This document shows positions 34,121 to 43,364 of a DNA stretch of 64,000 bases, one piece after another. Numbering within the stretch: the stretch's first letter is position 1; each line of letters starts with the position of its first letter. The DNA lies in contig JABTVC010000002.1 in the NCBI GenBank assembly GCA_015075005.1, forward strand, positions 372,001-436,000, given 5' to 3'. A program made the translations under genes and the position numbers. The DNA is from Planctomycetia bacterium. GTDB taxonomy: Bacteria; Planctomycetota; Brocadiia; Brocadiales; Brocadiaceae. A model generated the notes under the pieces. The model searched no databases. It was given only the letters and a program-made list of their open reading frames with translations, and was not told where the DNA came from.

Positions 34121-35296
34121 TCATAAGGCTCTTTGCGTCCCTGGTATATCAGGCGGTAGATTTTCAGTATTTGCTAATTTTTTGTATATTGCCAACGTTT
34201 TCCGGGCAGTATTCTCCCACGAAAAATCCTTAACCCGTTCTGAACATTTCATGATTAGGGATTTTCTCATCGCATCATCCAACAGTACCTTGCTCATTGC
34301 GTCCCTGAGAGCAGCACTATCATATGGGTCGACAAGTATGGCTGCATCTCCTGCAACCTCTGATATTACGGGGATATCAGATGCAATGACAGGGATTCCG
34401 TGCCCCATCGCCTCCAGGACAGGCAAACCGAACCCTTCAATAAGAGATGGAAAAACAAATACCCTTGCCCTTTTATAAAGATATTTTAAATCACAGTCTT
34501 GAACGTATCCCAGAAAAAAAACCTTTTCTTCTAATTTACAATCATGGATAGCTGACTTTACATCTTCATATGCATTTCCCTTGTTACCGGCAATCACAAT
34601 GGCATAATTCTTTTGTAAAGAATCGTCGAGGAGAGAAAACGCCCTTACGATAGATTCAACCTGTTTTGTTTTTTCAATAACACCTACATAGAGCATATAA
34701 TTTCTGGGCAGGTGATACTTTTCGAAAATATATTCACCATCGTTGTTATCAACGGATAAATTCCCAGAGACACCTTCCAGGGTTACATCGATAGATTCAG
34801 GAGGAAAATCTAATAGGTCAAGAATTGCCTTTTTCGTGGTATCTGATACGGTTATTATAAAATTGGCTTTCTTTACACACAGGGAAACGAAAAGGCGTTT
34901 TGCATAACTTTTGAGTGCCCCATATTTTGCTGGTTGAATGAATTCAGCAAGGTCGTGGATGGTTACTGCAATAGGACAGTGTCGTTTCAGAATCGGTATG
35001 GGATTGGTGTAATGAAGCACATGGAGTTTATACTTTTTTACTACTTTGGGGAATATCAATGCCTGCCAGAATGCTCTTAATAGGGTTCCTTTTGGTGGAA
35101 ACATTTGGACAAACTGAAAGTTCGGGGCCGTGAGTGGCTTTATGAATCTTTGCCAGTGTGCATAGAAGATAAGGTACTGATTCGTAGTGTCCATTTTGGA
35201 GAGTTGATAGAGTATTTCTGTGATGTACCTGTCGGTACCTCTTAAGGTTTCGTTAGAGGTGATCATATTGATACCAATATTCAGTCTATTCTTCAC
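34121..35296 (-). CDS. Family 4 glycosyltransferase (GT-B)
   Basis: 391 residues. The N-terminal half carries INMITSNETLRGTDRYITEILYQLSK. The C-terminal nucleotide-binding half has YMLYVGVIEKTKQVESIVRAFSLL and the EX7E motif in PSLIEGFGLPVLEAMGHGIPVIASDIPVISEVAGDAAILV (about 290-330). A retaining transferase of the exopolysaccharide pathway; the sugar cannot be told from sequence. It follows the GT9 gene by 24 bases. Confidence 0.9.
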   Translation of the reverse strand: MKNRLNIGINMITSNETLRGTDRYITEILYQLSKMDTTNQYLIFYAHWQRFIKPLTAPNFQFVQMFPPKGTLLRAFWQALIFPKVVKKYKLHVLHYTNPIPILKRHCPIAVTIHDLAEFIQPAKYGALKSYAKRLFVSLCVKKANFIITVSDTTKKAILDLLDFPPESIDVTLEGVSGNLSVDNNDGEYIFEKYHLPRNYMLYVGVIEKTKQVESIVRAFSLLDDSLQKNYAIVIAGNKGNAYEDVKSAIHDCKLEEKVFFLGYVQDCDLKYLYKRARVFVFPSLIEGFGLPVLEAMGHGIPVIASDIPVISEVAGDAAILVDPYDSAALRDAMSKVLLDDAMRKSLIMKCSERVKDFSWENTARKTLAIYKKLANTENLPPDIPGTQRAL

Positions 35297-35320
35297 TGTT
35301 GATCCTGCTTATCATCATAA

Positions 35321-36505
35321 TCAGGATATTCCTTCATGAAAATTGTCTGACAATACCTTCTTTACCGCATGGAATACTTCGTCTACAGTAATTTCGTTCA
35401 AACACCGAAAATCCTTACAGTCCGGCCTGTAGTCATGTTGATGCACATAGCAAGGCGAACACGCCAAATTTTTTCTCATCGCAACACACCTTTCGTGTTG
35501 ACCAATAACCTGCTCTGGTGAAGTTGAACCAAAGATGGCCACGGAAGGTATTTTTAAGGCCAGTGCGATATGCAGTGGTCCTGAGTCATTACCTAAAAAC
35601 AAGTTGGAAACCTTAATAAGAGCAGCCATCTGTGCAAGCGTAGTCTTACCCATCACACTTATAATCGCTGGGCTTTCAACTTCTTTGAGGATTCTTTTGC
35701 CTGCTGTTTCCATATCCCCCGTATTTCCGATTATGATAACTTTTAGTTGTAGCTCTTTTATCAGTCTCTTTATAAGAGCAATATAGTTTTCAAGCGGCCA
35801 ACACCGGTATCCGGCATTCCACGATGCCCCGGGTTGGATGGTAATGAAAGGTGCAGTGTTTCCCTGAATAAGTTGCTTTATCAGGAGTTTCGCTTCAAGA
35901 AGGTCCTTTTCTGGTATGCGGAGATCTATTTCTTCCTTTGTTACTTGTAATCCGGCATGCCGTAAAATGTCCAGGTTTTGCTTTACTATCGGGACGTTTT
36001 CTTCGAGTTCAATCTTTATGGTATTTAAGGAACCTGCTCTGCCGTTTTGGAAACCTAACCGGTGAGGGACTCCGGTGAGAAAGTTCATGAGAACTTCTTC
36101 TCTCATGCCTTCTCCCCTGTCCGGGGCATAGATAAGATCAAAATGCTTTTTTCTTAAAGAGAGAATAAGAAAGAGTTTATTAAGAAAACCCCTGTGCCTG
36201 CTCTTGAGGTCGTAGTCGATTACCTCGGACACGATATCCTTTTTCGAGAAGAGGGATAAAATTTCATTTGCCTCAGGAGATGCCAGAACAGAAATAGAAG
36301 CGGCAGGGAAATTATCTTTCAGGCATTCTATGGCTGGCAATACGCGTATAAGGTCTCCTATTCCTCCGCCTTCGGCAACAAGTATCTTTCTCATCTTTGA
36401 ATGAACTATGGGCTTATTGTTTCTGTCGGAGGAAAACGCAAATTTTTCTAAAATTGAGAAAAAAATATTTTTTATACGCGCCTTTAGGCTTAAAATACTA
36501 CGCAT
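35321..36505 (-). CDS. Family 9 glycosyltransferase (heptosyltransferase-like)
   Basis: 394 residues: ILVAEGGGIGDLIRVLPAIECLKDNFPAASISVL at about 40-75, FITIQPGASWNAGYRCWPLENYIALIKRL (about 215-245), FLGNDSGPLHIALALKIPSVAIFGSTSPEQ (about 305-335) and a Cys-rich end (CSPCYVHQHDYRPDCKDFRCL). This matches ADP-heptose:LPS heptosyltransferases and relatives. The acceptor may be exopolysaccharide or LPS core. The first about 35 residues are basic and hydrophobic and may extend beyond the true start. Confidence 0.88.
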   Translation of the reverse strand: MRSILSLKARIKNIFFSILEKFAFSSDRNNKPIVHSKMRKILVAEGGGIGDLIRVLPAIECLKDNFPAASISVLASPEANEILSLFSKKDIVSEVIDYDLKSRHRGFLNKLFLILSLRKKHFDLIYAPDRGEGMREEVLMNFLTGVPHRLGFQNGRAGSLNTIKIELEENVPIVKQNLDILRHAGLQVTKEEIDLRIPEKDLLEAKLLIKQLIQGNTAPFITIQPGASWNAGYRCWPLENYIALIKRLIKELQLKVIIIGNTGDMETAGKRILKEVESPAIISVMGKTTLAQMAALIKVSNLFLGNDSGPLHIALALKIPSVAIFGSTSPEQVIGQHERCVAMRKNLACSPCYVHQHDYRPDCKDFRCLNEITVDEVFHAVKKVLSDNFHEGIS

Positions 36506-36615
36506 GTTTTCTATGATATTACTTTACAAAAACCTCTTTTTTTTGATAAGTTTTTTACAGCCACCTTCACCCCCTTTTTTAAGAGGGATTTGGTTGCGGT
36601 CATGTTGTGTGAAGG

Positions 36616-37812
36616 CTATTGTTTGTTAGGTTGTGTTTTTAAAGTGTTGATAATAATCTCAGAAGCCTTTTCCAACCGGCCTTCCCATGTCCATCCCTGT
36701 GATGCCTGAATATATTTCCGTATCATTTCTTCTTTTTCCCCCTCCGCCAAAGCGGCTTCGATATTTTGTATAAATTCTCCGGAAGTCCTTGATAGACGAA
36801 TGATTTCCTGATAATCTTCCAGCTCAGGAATCCATGAGGAAACTACAGGTTTACCAGAAGCCAGATACTCAAATGCCTTGGTTGGCTGGCATGCCCTTAA
36901 AAAATCCTCTCCCTGGTAAGGAATCAGGCAGGCATCAAAACCTTTGAGGTAAGAAGGTAAAAGATTTTGCGCCCTGGTTCCCACAAAGAGAATGTTTTTT
37001 TGCTGTACAATATAGGACGGAGGGTTCTCGACACAGGGCCCAACGAAGACAAAATTCCACTGTGGTTTTGTGACTGCGGCCTCCCGTATCCATTCCCAAT
37101 GCATCTTGGAGTTGACCATACCACCAACAAAACCAATCACCGGACGGGGAATACCTTCCAGTTCTGGTGCAACCTTACAGGCCGGGGATTGGGCTTGTTG
37201 GAAGAGTTCGCTGTCAACACCGGACGGAAGATAATGGGTATTGGGGTTTTGTTCCTTCCGGATTCGATAGAGATATTTGGATGTGGCAAAGACGACATCA
37301 GCCCTTTTTGCCAGACTCGCCTCCATATCTGACAATCGGTTCCTCTTGTTGAAATGGTAACAAAAGAAAAACCCAACGTCGTCATTGCAATCATAACAAA
37401 CCAATTTTTCACCAAACTCTTCCTTGGGGTTGATAGCATAGGGATGGTATATCCATACGATTGGGTCTGTAAAACCCAGACGTTTGGCTGTTTTTGCAAT
37501 TGCGGATGTTATGAGTGACTGATTTAGGCTATCGACATTTTTAACGTGTCCATACTGTAATAACAGTGGAGGTGGATAATAAACATACATGTTGTTGTTT
37601 ACCTGGCGCACTCCGCGCAACCACAGAAATGTTTTTTTCAGGCGGTCTTTCCACAGTGAAGGGCGGATGACCAGATTGCTATATGCCACGGGCGGATCTA
37701 CAAACAAGACCCTGTTGTTCCTTGCCAGCCTGGTCATCATCTGGTGCATCACAAGGGGGATTGAATCCCATACCAGCCAGGAAACGCAAATTATGTTTTC
37801 GTCTTTTAACAT
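36616..37812 (-). CDS. Glycosyltransferase, TuaH/GT1-like
   Basis: 398 residues. Starts MLKDENIICVSWLVWDSIPLVMHQMMTRLARNNRVLFVDPP, a typical start of this GT-B group. PIVWIYHPYAI and LVCYDCNDDVGFFF follow, then FEYLASGKPVVSSWIPELEDY near residue 330. It is a paralogue of the disrupted gene at 40432. Its start abuts the stop of the radical SAM gene upstream (37813), so the two are probably translated together. Confidence 0.85.
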   Translation of the reverse strand: MLKDENIICVSWLVWDSIPLVMHQMMTRLARNNRVLFVDPPVAYSNLVIRPSLWKDRLKKTFLWLRGVRQVNNNMYVYYPPPLLLQYGHVKNVDSLNQSLITSAIAKTAKRLGFTDPIVWIYHPYAINPKEEFGEKLVCYDCNDDVGFFFCYHFNKRNRLSDMEASLAKRADVVFATSKYLYRIRKEQNPNTHYLPSGVDSELFQQAQSPACKVAPELEGIPRPVIGFVGGMVNSKMHWEWIREAAVTKPQWNFVFVGPCVENPPSYIVQQKNILFVGTRAQNLLPSYLKGFDACLIPYQGEDFLRACQPTKAFEYLASGKPVVSSWIPELEDYQEIIRLSRTSGEFIQNIEAALAEGEKEEMIRKYIQASQGWTWEGRLEKASEIIINTLKTQPNKQ

Positions 37813-38949
37813 TTAATTCTTTTTTAGAAATTTACAGGAGAACCTCTTCCATAAAGACGGGGTATCCATATGCACCATGCAGCATTTTTGGCATATAGGA
37901 GGAAGATCTTTACTGAGAAGCCTTCGTACGGTCCTGGCACGGTTATTATTCCATATTTCACGAAAGGTAGTTTCGCCCAGATTACCCATTTTGTAATTTG
38001 TAAACATAGCGCAAGGTACTACATCGCCCACGGGAGTAATCATAGCAGACCGCCAGGGGAGATTGCATCTCGAGACAGGGAACGTGCCTTTCAATAAAAG
38101 GTCTTTATTCCTGCTGAGCAGTGCGGGGTCTAAAGCACACGTAATTTCAGAGCCCCCTCTTTTCTTTATGTTTTCTATCACAATCTCCAATTGGTCAATG
38201 TGCTCTTTCTGGAGCAAATAATCTGGACTAACATCTGAAAAAGTATGAGAACTAACAATTTTTTCCCCCATTGTCTGATTGGTAAGTGCGACGGTACTAT
38301 GATCTATGACCGAAAGATAATTGAAGTTTATCCGTCGGACAGCAAGAGACTTCGCCAGGTCTACTATCTCAGGTAAGACAAAAAAATTTTTTGAAGAAAT
38401 TGTAGAATTTATAAAAACATCGGGCAAATGAGTATTGTACTCCCTCTGCCGTTGCTTGATTAAACGTATTCCTTCAGCGGCATGGTCAAAAGCCCCTTTC
38501 ATCCCTCTTATCTCATCATGAAGTTCCTTGTCAGCGCTATCGATAGAAATTCCCATGGAATCTATCCCTGAAGTGACTATTTGTTTAGCCAAATCTTCGT
38601 TGATTAAATATCCATTTGAAATAGTAGAACAATACAGCCCTTTAGACTTACCATATTTGACAATATCTAAAAAATCCTTTCTTAAAAAGGGTTCACCACC
38701 ACAGAAGTATATGGACTTAACTCCCATAGAGCAAAGCTCCGCAATAATTCCTTCTATTGCGCAGTTCGACAAGACTTTGTTGTTTCCTATGCGGGAAGTC
38801 TTAAAATCTTTGGTCCACATCTGGCACATCTTGCATCGAAACATACAGCTATAGTCAACCTCTATGGTGACTGATTCCGGAGGTGGAGCGTATCCCAGTC
38901 TTAAATGGTATGAAAGCTCTCTTTTTAACGTCTTAAATGGCTGCATCAT
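37813..38949 (-). CDS. Radical SAM/SPASM domain protein
   Basis: 378 residues. The radical SAM Cys cluster is in VDYSCMFRCKMCQMW (CX3CX2C, about residues 30-40), with the GGEPFLRKDF block near 80-90. A SPASM-type C-terminal region carries CNLPWRSAMITPVGDVVPCAMFTNYKMGNLGETTFREIWNN...LPPICQKCCMVH, with Cys ligands for extra Fe-S clusters. Related proteins modify peptides or sugars or make cofactors. Located among glycosyltransferases next to an FAD oxidoreductase, it probably acts on the polysaccharide or its precursors; the substrate is unknown. Confidence 0.88.
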   Translation of the reverse strand: MMQPFKTLKRELSYHLRLGYAPPPESVTIEVDYSCMFRCKMCQMWTKDFKTSRIGNNKVLSNCAIEGIIAELCSMGVKSIYFCGGEPFLRKDFLDIVKYGKSKGLYCSTISNGYLINEDLAKQIVTSGIDSMGISIDSADKELHDEIRGMKGAFDHAAEGIRLIKQRQREYNTHLPDVFINSTISSKNFFVLPEIVDLAKSLAVRRINFNYLSVIDHSTVALTNQTMGEKIVSSHTFSDVSPDYLLQKEHIDQLEIVIENIKKRGGSEITCALDPALLSRNKDLLLKGTFPVSRCNLPWRSAMITPVGDVVPCAMFTNYKMGNLGETTFREIWNNNRARTVRRLLSKDLPPICQKCCMVHMDTPSLWKRFSCKFLKKN

Positions 38950-38958
38950 AAAATGAAG

Positions 38959-40314
38959 TTAAATCTTATATACAGTTTCTTTTTCATCGAATAATATCCT
39001 GTTTACAACTTCTATTCCCTGCATTACCGAATGGTCCATATTGCCAACCTCGTATTTCCAACCTCCAAACCGTCCCCGTGAATAGATGTTACGTTCTGAT
39101 AGAAAGGATTGAATATTCTTTATAGCACGGTCTCTCCCTATGAAAGGGATAGGAAAAGAGTGCGGTACATCAAGGAGAAAAGTTGAAACGATCAGAGACC
39201 TGTCTTCCTCTTTTAAGAGTTTTGAGTTGATCAATCCCTGAATGGTTTCCTCTATGACTGTTTCTTTTGACACAGCCTTAAATCGTGAGTAAGAGATCTC
39301 GGCCAGAAAAGAAAAAAACTCTCCTGCGGGTGTCATATTTGGGGAATAATTGGAGAGATAGGTAACTCTATAAAAAGGTGAATCGTTTTCGGGAAAATAC
39401 ATCCAGTTTTTATTGCTGGGACAGGGTTTCTTGATGCCAATGCCTACCATGTATCCTCTATTCCACACGAATTCTTCCGCAGACCTTCCTATTCCTTCGG
39501 GTTTATCCTTCATCTTATCAATAAGCTCGGTGAGAGGGATTGTGGAGATTAATAGGTCATAAGAAGTCTTTTCTCCGTCTTCAAAAACAACCTCCTTTCT
39601 TTCAGGGTCTATTCGCACGGCATATTTGTTGAGGCAAAGGCGACCGCGGCTATATGGTAAAAACTTATGAAACAAGCCACCAGTGCCCCCAAATAGGGGA
39701 TATCGGAATGTATTATTAGGTCCCCATTCACTGTCTTCCTGTCGAAAGACGATATTTTTAAGAATCTTCCTGAAGTCTATAATACTGACTCTTTCGGCTA
39801 TCCAATTATAATCCATCCTGTTTAAAGGGCATGCCCACACCTTATTATTGTATGGAATCATAAAATATCTGGCAATTCCTTCTCCAAAGAAATGGCAGAT
39901 CCATTCCTCGAAGTTTTTATATTGGCCTTTTTTATCAAGGTTCTCAAATAGTCCTGAAACGCATTCAAACACAAGTTCCTTATCCGGATGCATGTGAAAA
40001 TTGTTCTGAAAAGGGTATTTAATAAAACTATCCTTAAGCCATATCCAACTCTCTCTCTTAAAAGTAAGCATATCGTTGTGAGATAAATCATCTACTAGCC
40101 GGTTGAATCGGTCGTTGTTTGAAAATAGTATATGCCCTCCGGCGTCCCAGGTAAAACCCTGTTTATCTTTAAAACTGGCGGAAAGACCACCGACATAATT
40201 GTTTTTTTCATAGATATTCCAGTTCTTATATCCGATTTCATGGAGTCTGCAAGTGGCCCCGAGACCGGTAGGGCCAGCGCCTAAAATAATAATTCTTTTC
40301 ATATGCTCTTTCAT
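38959..40314 (-). CDS. FAD-dependent oxidoreductase (amine oxidase/UDP-galactopyranose-mutase-like fold)
   Basis: 451 residues. The Rossmann FAD motif IIILGAGPTGLGATCRLHEIGYKNWNIYEKNNYVGGLSASF is near the start (about 8-50). Then come DAGGHILFSNNDRFNRLVDDL, WACPLNRMDYNWIAERVSIIDF and a C-terminal RGRFGGWKYEVGNMDHSVMQG closing FAD contact. This fold covers protoporphyrinogen-oxidase-like and sugar-mutase-like flavoproteins common in exopolysaccharide clusters. It may alter a nucleotide sugar. It sits ten bases upstream of the radical SAM gene. Confidence 0.85.
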   Translation of the reverse strand: MKEHMKRIIILGAGPTGLGATCRLHEIGYKNWNIYEKNNYVGGLSASFKDKQGFTWDAGGHILFSNNDRFNRLVDDLSHNDMLTFKRESWIWLKDSFIKYPFQNNFHMHPDKELVFECVSGLFENLDKKGQYKNFEEWICHFFGEGIARYFMIPYNNKVWACPLNRMDYNWIAERVSIIDFRKILKNIVFRQEDSEWGPNNTFRYPLFGGTGGLFHKFLPYSRGRLCLNKYAVRIDPERKEVVFEDGEKTSYDLLISTIPLTELIDKMKDKPEGIGRSAEEFVWNRGYMVGIGIKKPCPSNKNWMYFPENDSPFYRVTYLSNYSPNMTPAGEFFSFLAEISYSRFKAVSKETVIEETIQGLINSKLLKEEDRSLIVSTFLLDVPHSFPIPFIGRDRAIKNIQSFLSERNIYSRGRFGGWKYEVGNMDHSVMQGIEVVNRILFDEKETVYKI

Positions 40315-40431
40315 TAAAATCTTTATCTGTGGTTTATCTTTACAAATGAGTCAAATTGCTAAGAATAGTTGTAAAATTTAAGTTGTAGGCTGAAAACTTA
40401 ATTCTTACAACTTACAACTGTGTTTTGCCGG

Positions 40432-41614
40432 TCAGAGGCTTTGCCTCACAGATGACGTTTCTTCTATTTTATCCAGGATCAACTTTTCCATTTTCTCCGC
40501 TGTGTCCTCCCAGGATTTATTCTCTGTAAAGTGTATTCTTCTTTGTTTCATTGACGCATCATCTTCTTCCATGCACCTCATTACTGCCATTCCAAACTCA
40601 TCCGGACCATCCGCAATCCTGACCATGCCATGATAAAACCTTACAACATCAGTTATGGGAGTAGAAACTACAGGCTTGCCGGTGGCAAGGTATTCCAGTG
40701 TTTTTGTCGGACTAAGGAATATTCCCTCCCTTGACAAGACAAAGGGAATCAGACAGACATCAAATGCCTTTGCATAATTGGGGAGTAAAGAATAGTCCTT
40801 TGGCCCCAACCAAAAGATGTTTTTGCTCTCATGCAGATAAGATATGTCTCCAACTTTGTGCCTAACAATGGGTCCTAACAGCACAATCGACCACTCAGGG
40901 TGTTTCATTGCCAGTCTTTGTAGCAATTCATGATCCACCCTCTCATCAATTGCCCCCCAATAGCCTAGAATCGGGTGTGGAATATCCGTAATATCATCCG
41001 GCATCGCCAGGTTGTCTGAAAGGGCCTTCTTGAAATGATCTACCTCAACAGCCGATGGGAATACATGGATACGCTCCCTTGAATCTCTTTTGAGATCTGC
41101 TATGCTATAGCCTCCCGCAAAAATCATGTCTGCTTTCTTCAAAAGCGCTCTTTCGTCCCCGGCATTTCTTTCCCTGTCTTCATAATCGGAAAGGAGTGAC
41201 GTAAAATCGTCCATGCAGTCATAAACAATGAATCCCTCTTTAAATTTTCCAATCGTATCGACGTACCTTGGGTGATATATCCACAGAATCGGGTTTTTAA
41301 ATTTTAGTTTTTTAAGCCTTCTTTTAATCAGAAACGACAACAGAATTTTATTCAGACGTATTGTTATAGAAAACCGCTTTTGCATGGTGGGTAGCGCAAA
41401 AGGTGAATACACTGCAAGGGTATCCGTGACAGGGTAACTATGGGTTTTTTCCCTATGAAACAGATCTATAAAAAATTGCCGGAATGAATAACCGCTGACG
41501 TAAAGGACATTAAATCTTTTGAAAACCTTAACATCAATTGCTGTGGGCGCTGAAAGAGATTTGATCCCAGGCTAGATGAGAAAAGCAGATAATTGTCTGC
41601 CGGTCTTTCTGCAT
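40432..41614 (-). CDS. Glycosyltransferase, GT1/TuaH-like (two frameshifts near the N-terminus as read)
   Basis: The long frame (41412-40432) lacks an N-terminus, but upstream frames supply one. From ATG 41614, MQKDRQTIICFSHLAWD reads to a missing T near 41560. SNLFQRPQQLMLRFSK continues in the next frame to a missing A near 41517-41520. RFNVLYVSGYSFRQFFIDLF then joins the long frame. The restored protein of about 394 residues matches its 398-residue paralogue at 36616 in size and layout (NPILWIYHPRYVDTI, FIVYDCMDDF, KTLEYLATGKPVVSTPI). The FQRPQQLM block is a signature of this GT-B group. The gene is probably functional if the indels are sequencing errors. Confidence 0.85.
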
Positions 41615-41674
41615 GTCGCTATTTCCTCACGGTTATTCTTGAATGATATAAATAAAATGTAATTTACCGCCAAC

Positions 41675-42985
41675 CTACCTGTTTGCTATTAAGGTAGAAT
41701 AGATTCGATTCAAGGTATCTGCAATAATATCCCAATTATATTTAGTTTGTATTTTCTGTTTTCCCCACATGCCCATTTTTTGTGCAGTATCTTTATGCCC
41801 GATTAATTCAATAATCTTTTCGGCAATCTCCTCTGGTACTAAATCTACCAAATAACCACCCTTCCCATTTTCAGTCAATTCTTTTATGGGTGGAATGCCG
41901 CATCCAATAATTGGTTTCTCAAACATCCATGCCTCTAAAAATACGCCTCCAAAACTTTCATGTATCGAGGGCATACAGAACACATCGCACGCAGACAAAA
42001 AATCAGTCTTTTCTTCGAGACTTACTTCATCTACCTCTATAATTCTTGTATCTCGATATTTTACCAGAATATCACCGGATTTCCCTTCCTTCGGGCCCAC
42101 AAAAAAGAAAATTGTCTTTGGATGCTTATGCCACACCAACCGGGCAGCCATGCAAAGCTCCTCAATCCCTTTTAGCTCATGATTCCGTCCAACGAAGAGA
42201 ACGATTGTTTGGTTACAGGAGATTTTGTATTTTTCCCTAATCCTTAAGGGGTCTGGCTTATCCGATACAACGGGTCCCACCCCTATATGATGGACCTTAT
42301 GTGGACTTATTTTGAGTGAGGAAATGAAAAATTCTCTTTCATATTCTGTCATGGTAATAAGTGCATCGGCTTTTTTACATGTCTCTAACCAGTATCTGTC
42401 ATGATAAAACATGGGGGAGAAATGTAGTTTGGGTTCGTATTCAAATTTCTTTCCTGTGTTTTCATGGTTACCTGGATTTTTTTGCCACGATTCATAAAAC
42501 AGATGGAGTAGTGGAGTAAATACAAAGGGAATATTTTTTTTCATGGAAAGCTTAAGAGCTGCATAACTCAAGAATGATAAGCCACCAAAAATGGAATGCA
42601 CCAAAGATCCATCGAATAGCAAAGGGGCTATTTTATGCTGAAATAGCTGAGTAAGAATCATCATGGACAAAGATTCTGTTCTTTGATACAACCGTGCAGA
42701 TCTCATGAAGGGATACAGGAATGCCTTCCATGGGAGTGTAAGCGATATTTTATGTACCTCTGCCCCTTCGTCCGTGTACAACTGGTTAATTCCGGATGCG
42801 TAAATAGTTGCGGCCTTCCAGAGACTGTCAGCCCGCAACTTCTCTTTTTGACTGTTGATAAGGGTAATAACTTTAACTTGATTGCCCTTGGTCATTCTTC
42901 TGACCACCTCTCTTGTATGGATCTCACAGCCACCAATGGCAGGCCAGTATACGGGCAATATATAGGTTATTTTCAATGGCTCCAT
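41675..42985 (-). CDS. Family 4 glycosyltransferase (GT-B)
   Basis: 436 residues. ITYILPVYWPAIGGCEIHTREVVRRM at the start is the glycine-rich acceptor-side loop. TIVLFVGRNHELKGIEELCMAARLVW begins the donor domain, and PSIHESFGGVFLEAWMFEKPIIGCG holds the EX7E motif (about 335-350). Part of the exopolysaccharide assembly set; the donor sugar is unknown. An unbroken, typical-length frame. Confidence 0.9.
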   Translation of the reverse strand: MEPLKITYILPVYWPAIGGCEIHTREVVRRMTKGNQVKVITLINSQKEKLRADSLWKAATIYASGINQLYTDEGAEVHKISLTLPWKAFLYPFMRSARLYQRTESLSMMILTQLFQHKIAPLLFDGSLVHSIFGGLSFLSYAALKLSMKKNIPFVFTPLLHLFYESWQKNPGNHENTGKKFEYEPKLHFSPMFYHDRYWLETCKKADALITMTEYEREFFISSLKISPHKVHHIGVGPVVSDKPDPLRIREKYKISCNQTIVLFVGRNHELKGIEELCMAARLVWHKHPKTIFFFVGPKEGKSGDILVKYRDTRIIEVDEVSLEEKTDFLSACDVFCMPSIHESFGGVFLEAWMFEKPIIGCGIPPIKELTENGKGGYLVDLVPEEIAEKIIELIGHKDTAQKMGMWGKQKIQTKYNWDIIADTLNRIYSTLIANR

Positions 42986-43094
42986 TTTATTTTTCCTGCT
43001 CAGCCTCGATGCTTTCCATAAGTAAGGTTTGCTTAATTTTAAGTCTAAAGTTATAGCGGTTCAAGATATTAAAAATTTGTAACACTTTAGTTTT

Positions 43095-43300
43095 TTGAAA
43101 AATTCATGGGGGACATAAAAACCAATGTAACCCCGTTAGGGGCGGTCTGTTTGTAGCACAATAAAATTCAATAGGGTAAATAGCTCCGTAGGAGCGGCCT
43201 GTATGCGAGTGACAGGGAGACAGGCCGCTCCTGACGGAGCTCATATGTGCTATGGTGTCCTATCTTACTACAAACAGGTTGCTCCTCCGGAGCTTATCAG
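43095..43300. repeat. Nested palindromic repeat between two glycosyltransferase genes
   Basis: The inner arms AGCTCCGTAGGAGCGGCCTG (43182-43201) and CAGGCCGCTCCTGACGGAGC (43221-43240) form a long stem around about 19 bases. The outer, looser arms end in CTGTTTGTAG (about 43147-43156) and CTACAAACAG (about 43269-43278). It resembles a non-autonomous palindromic element with GCTCCG/GGAGC ends. The surrounding 42986-43364 holds no gene. Confidence 0.7.
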
Positions 43301-43364
43301 TAATACGTTTTTCAAAAGATTAAAGTGTTACAAAATTTTCCGGAATGCCGAATCTGGCAAAATT

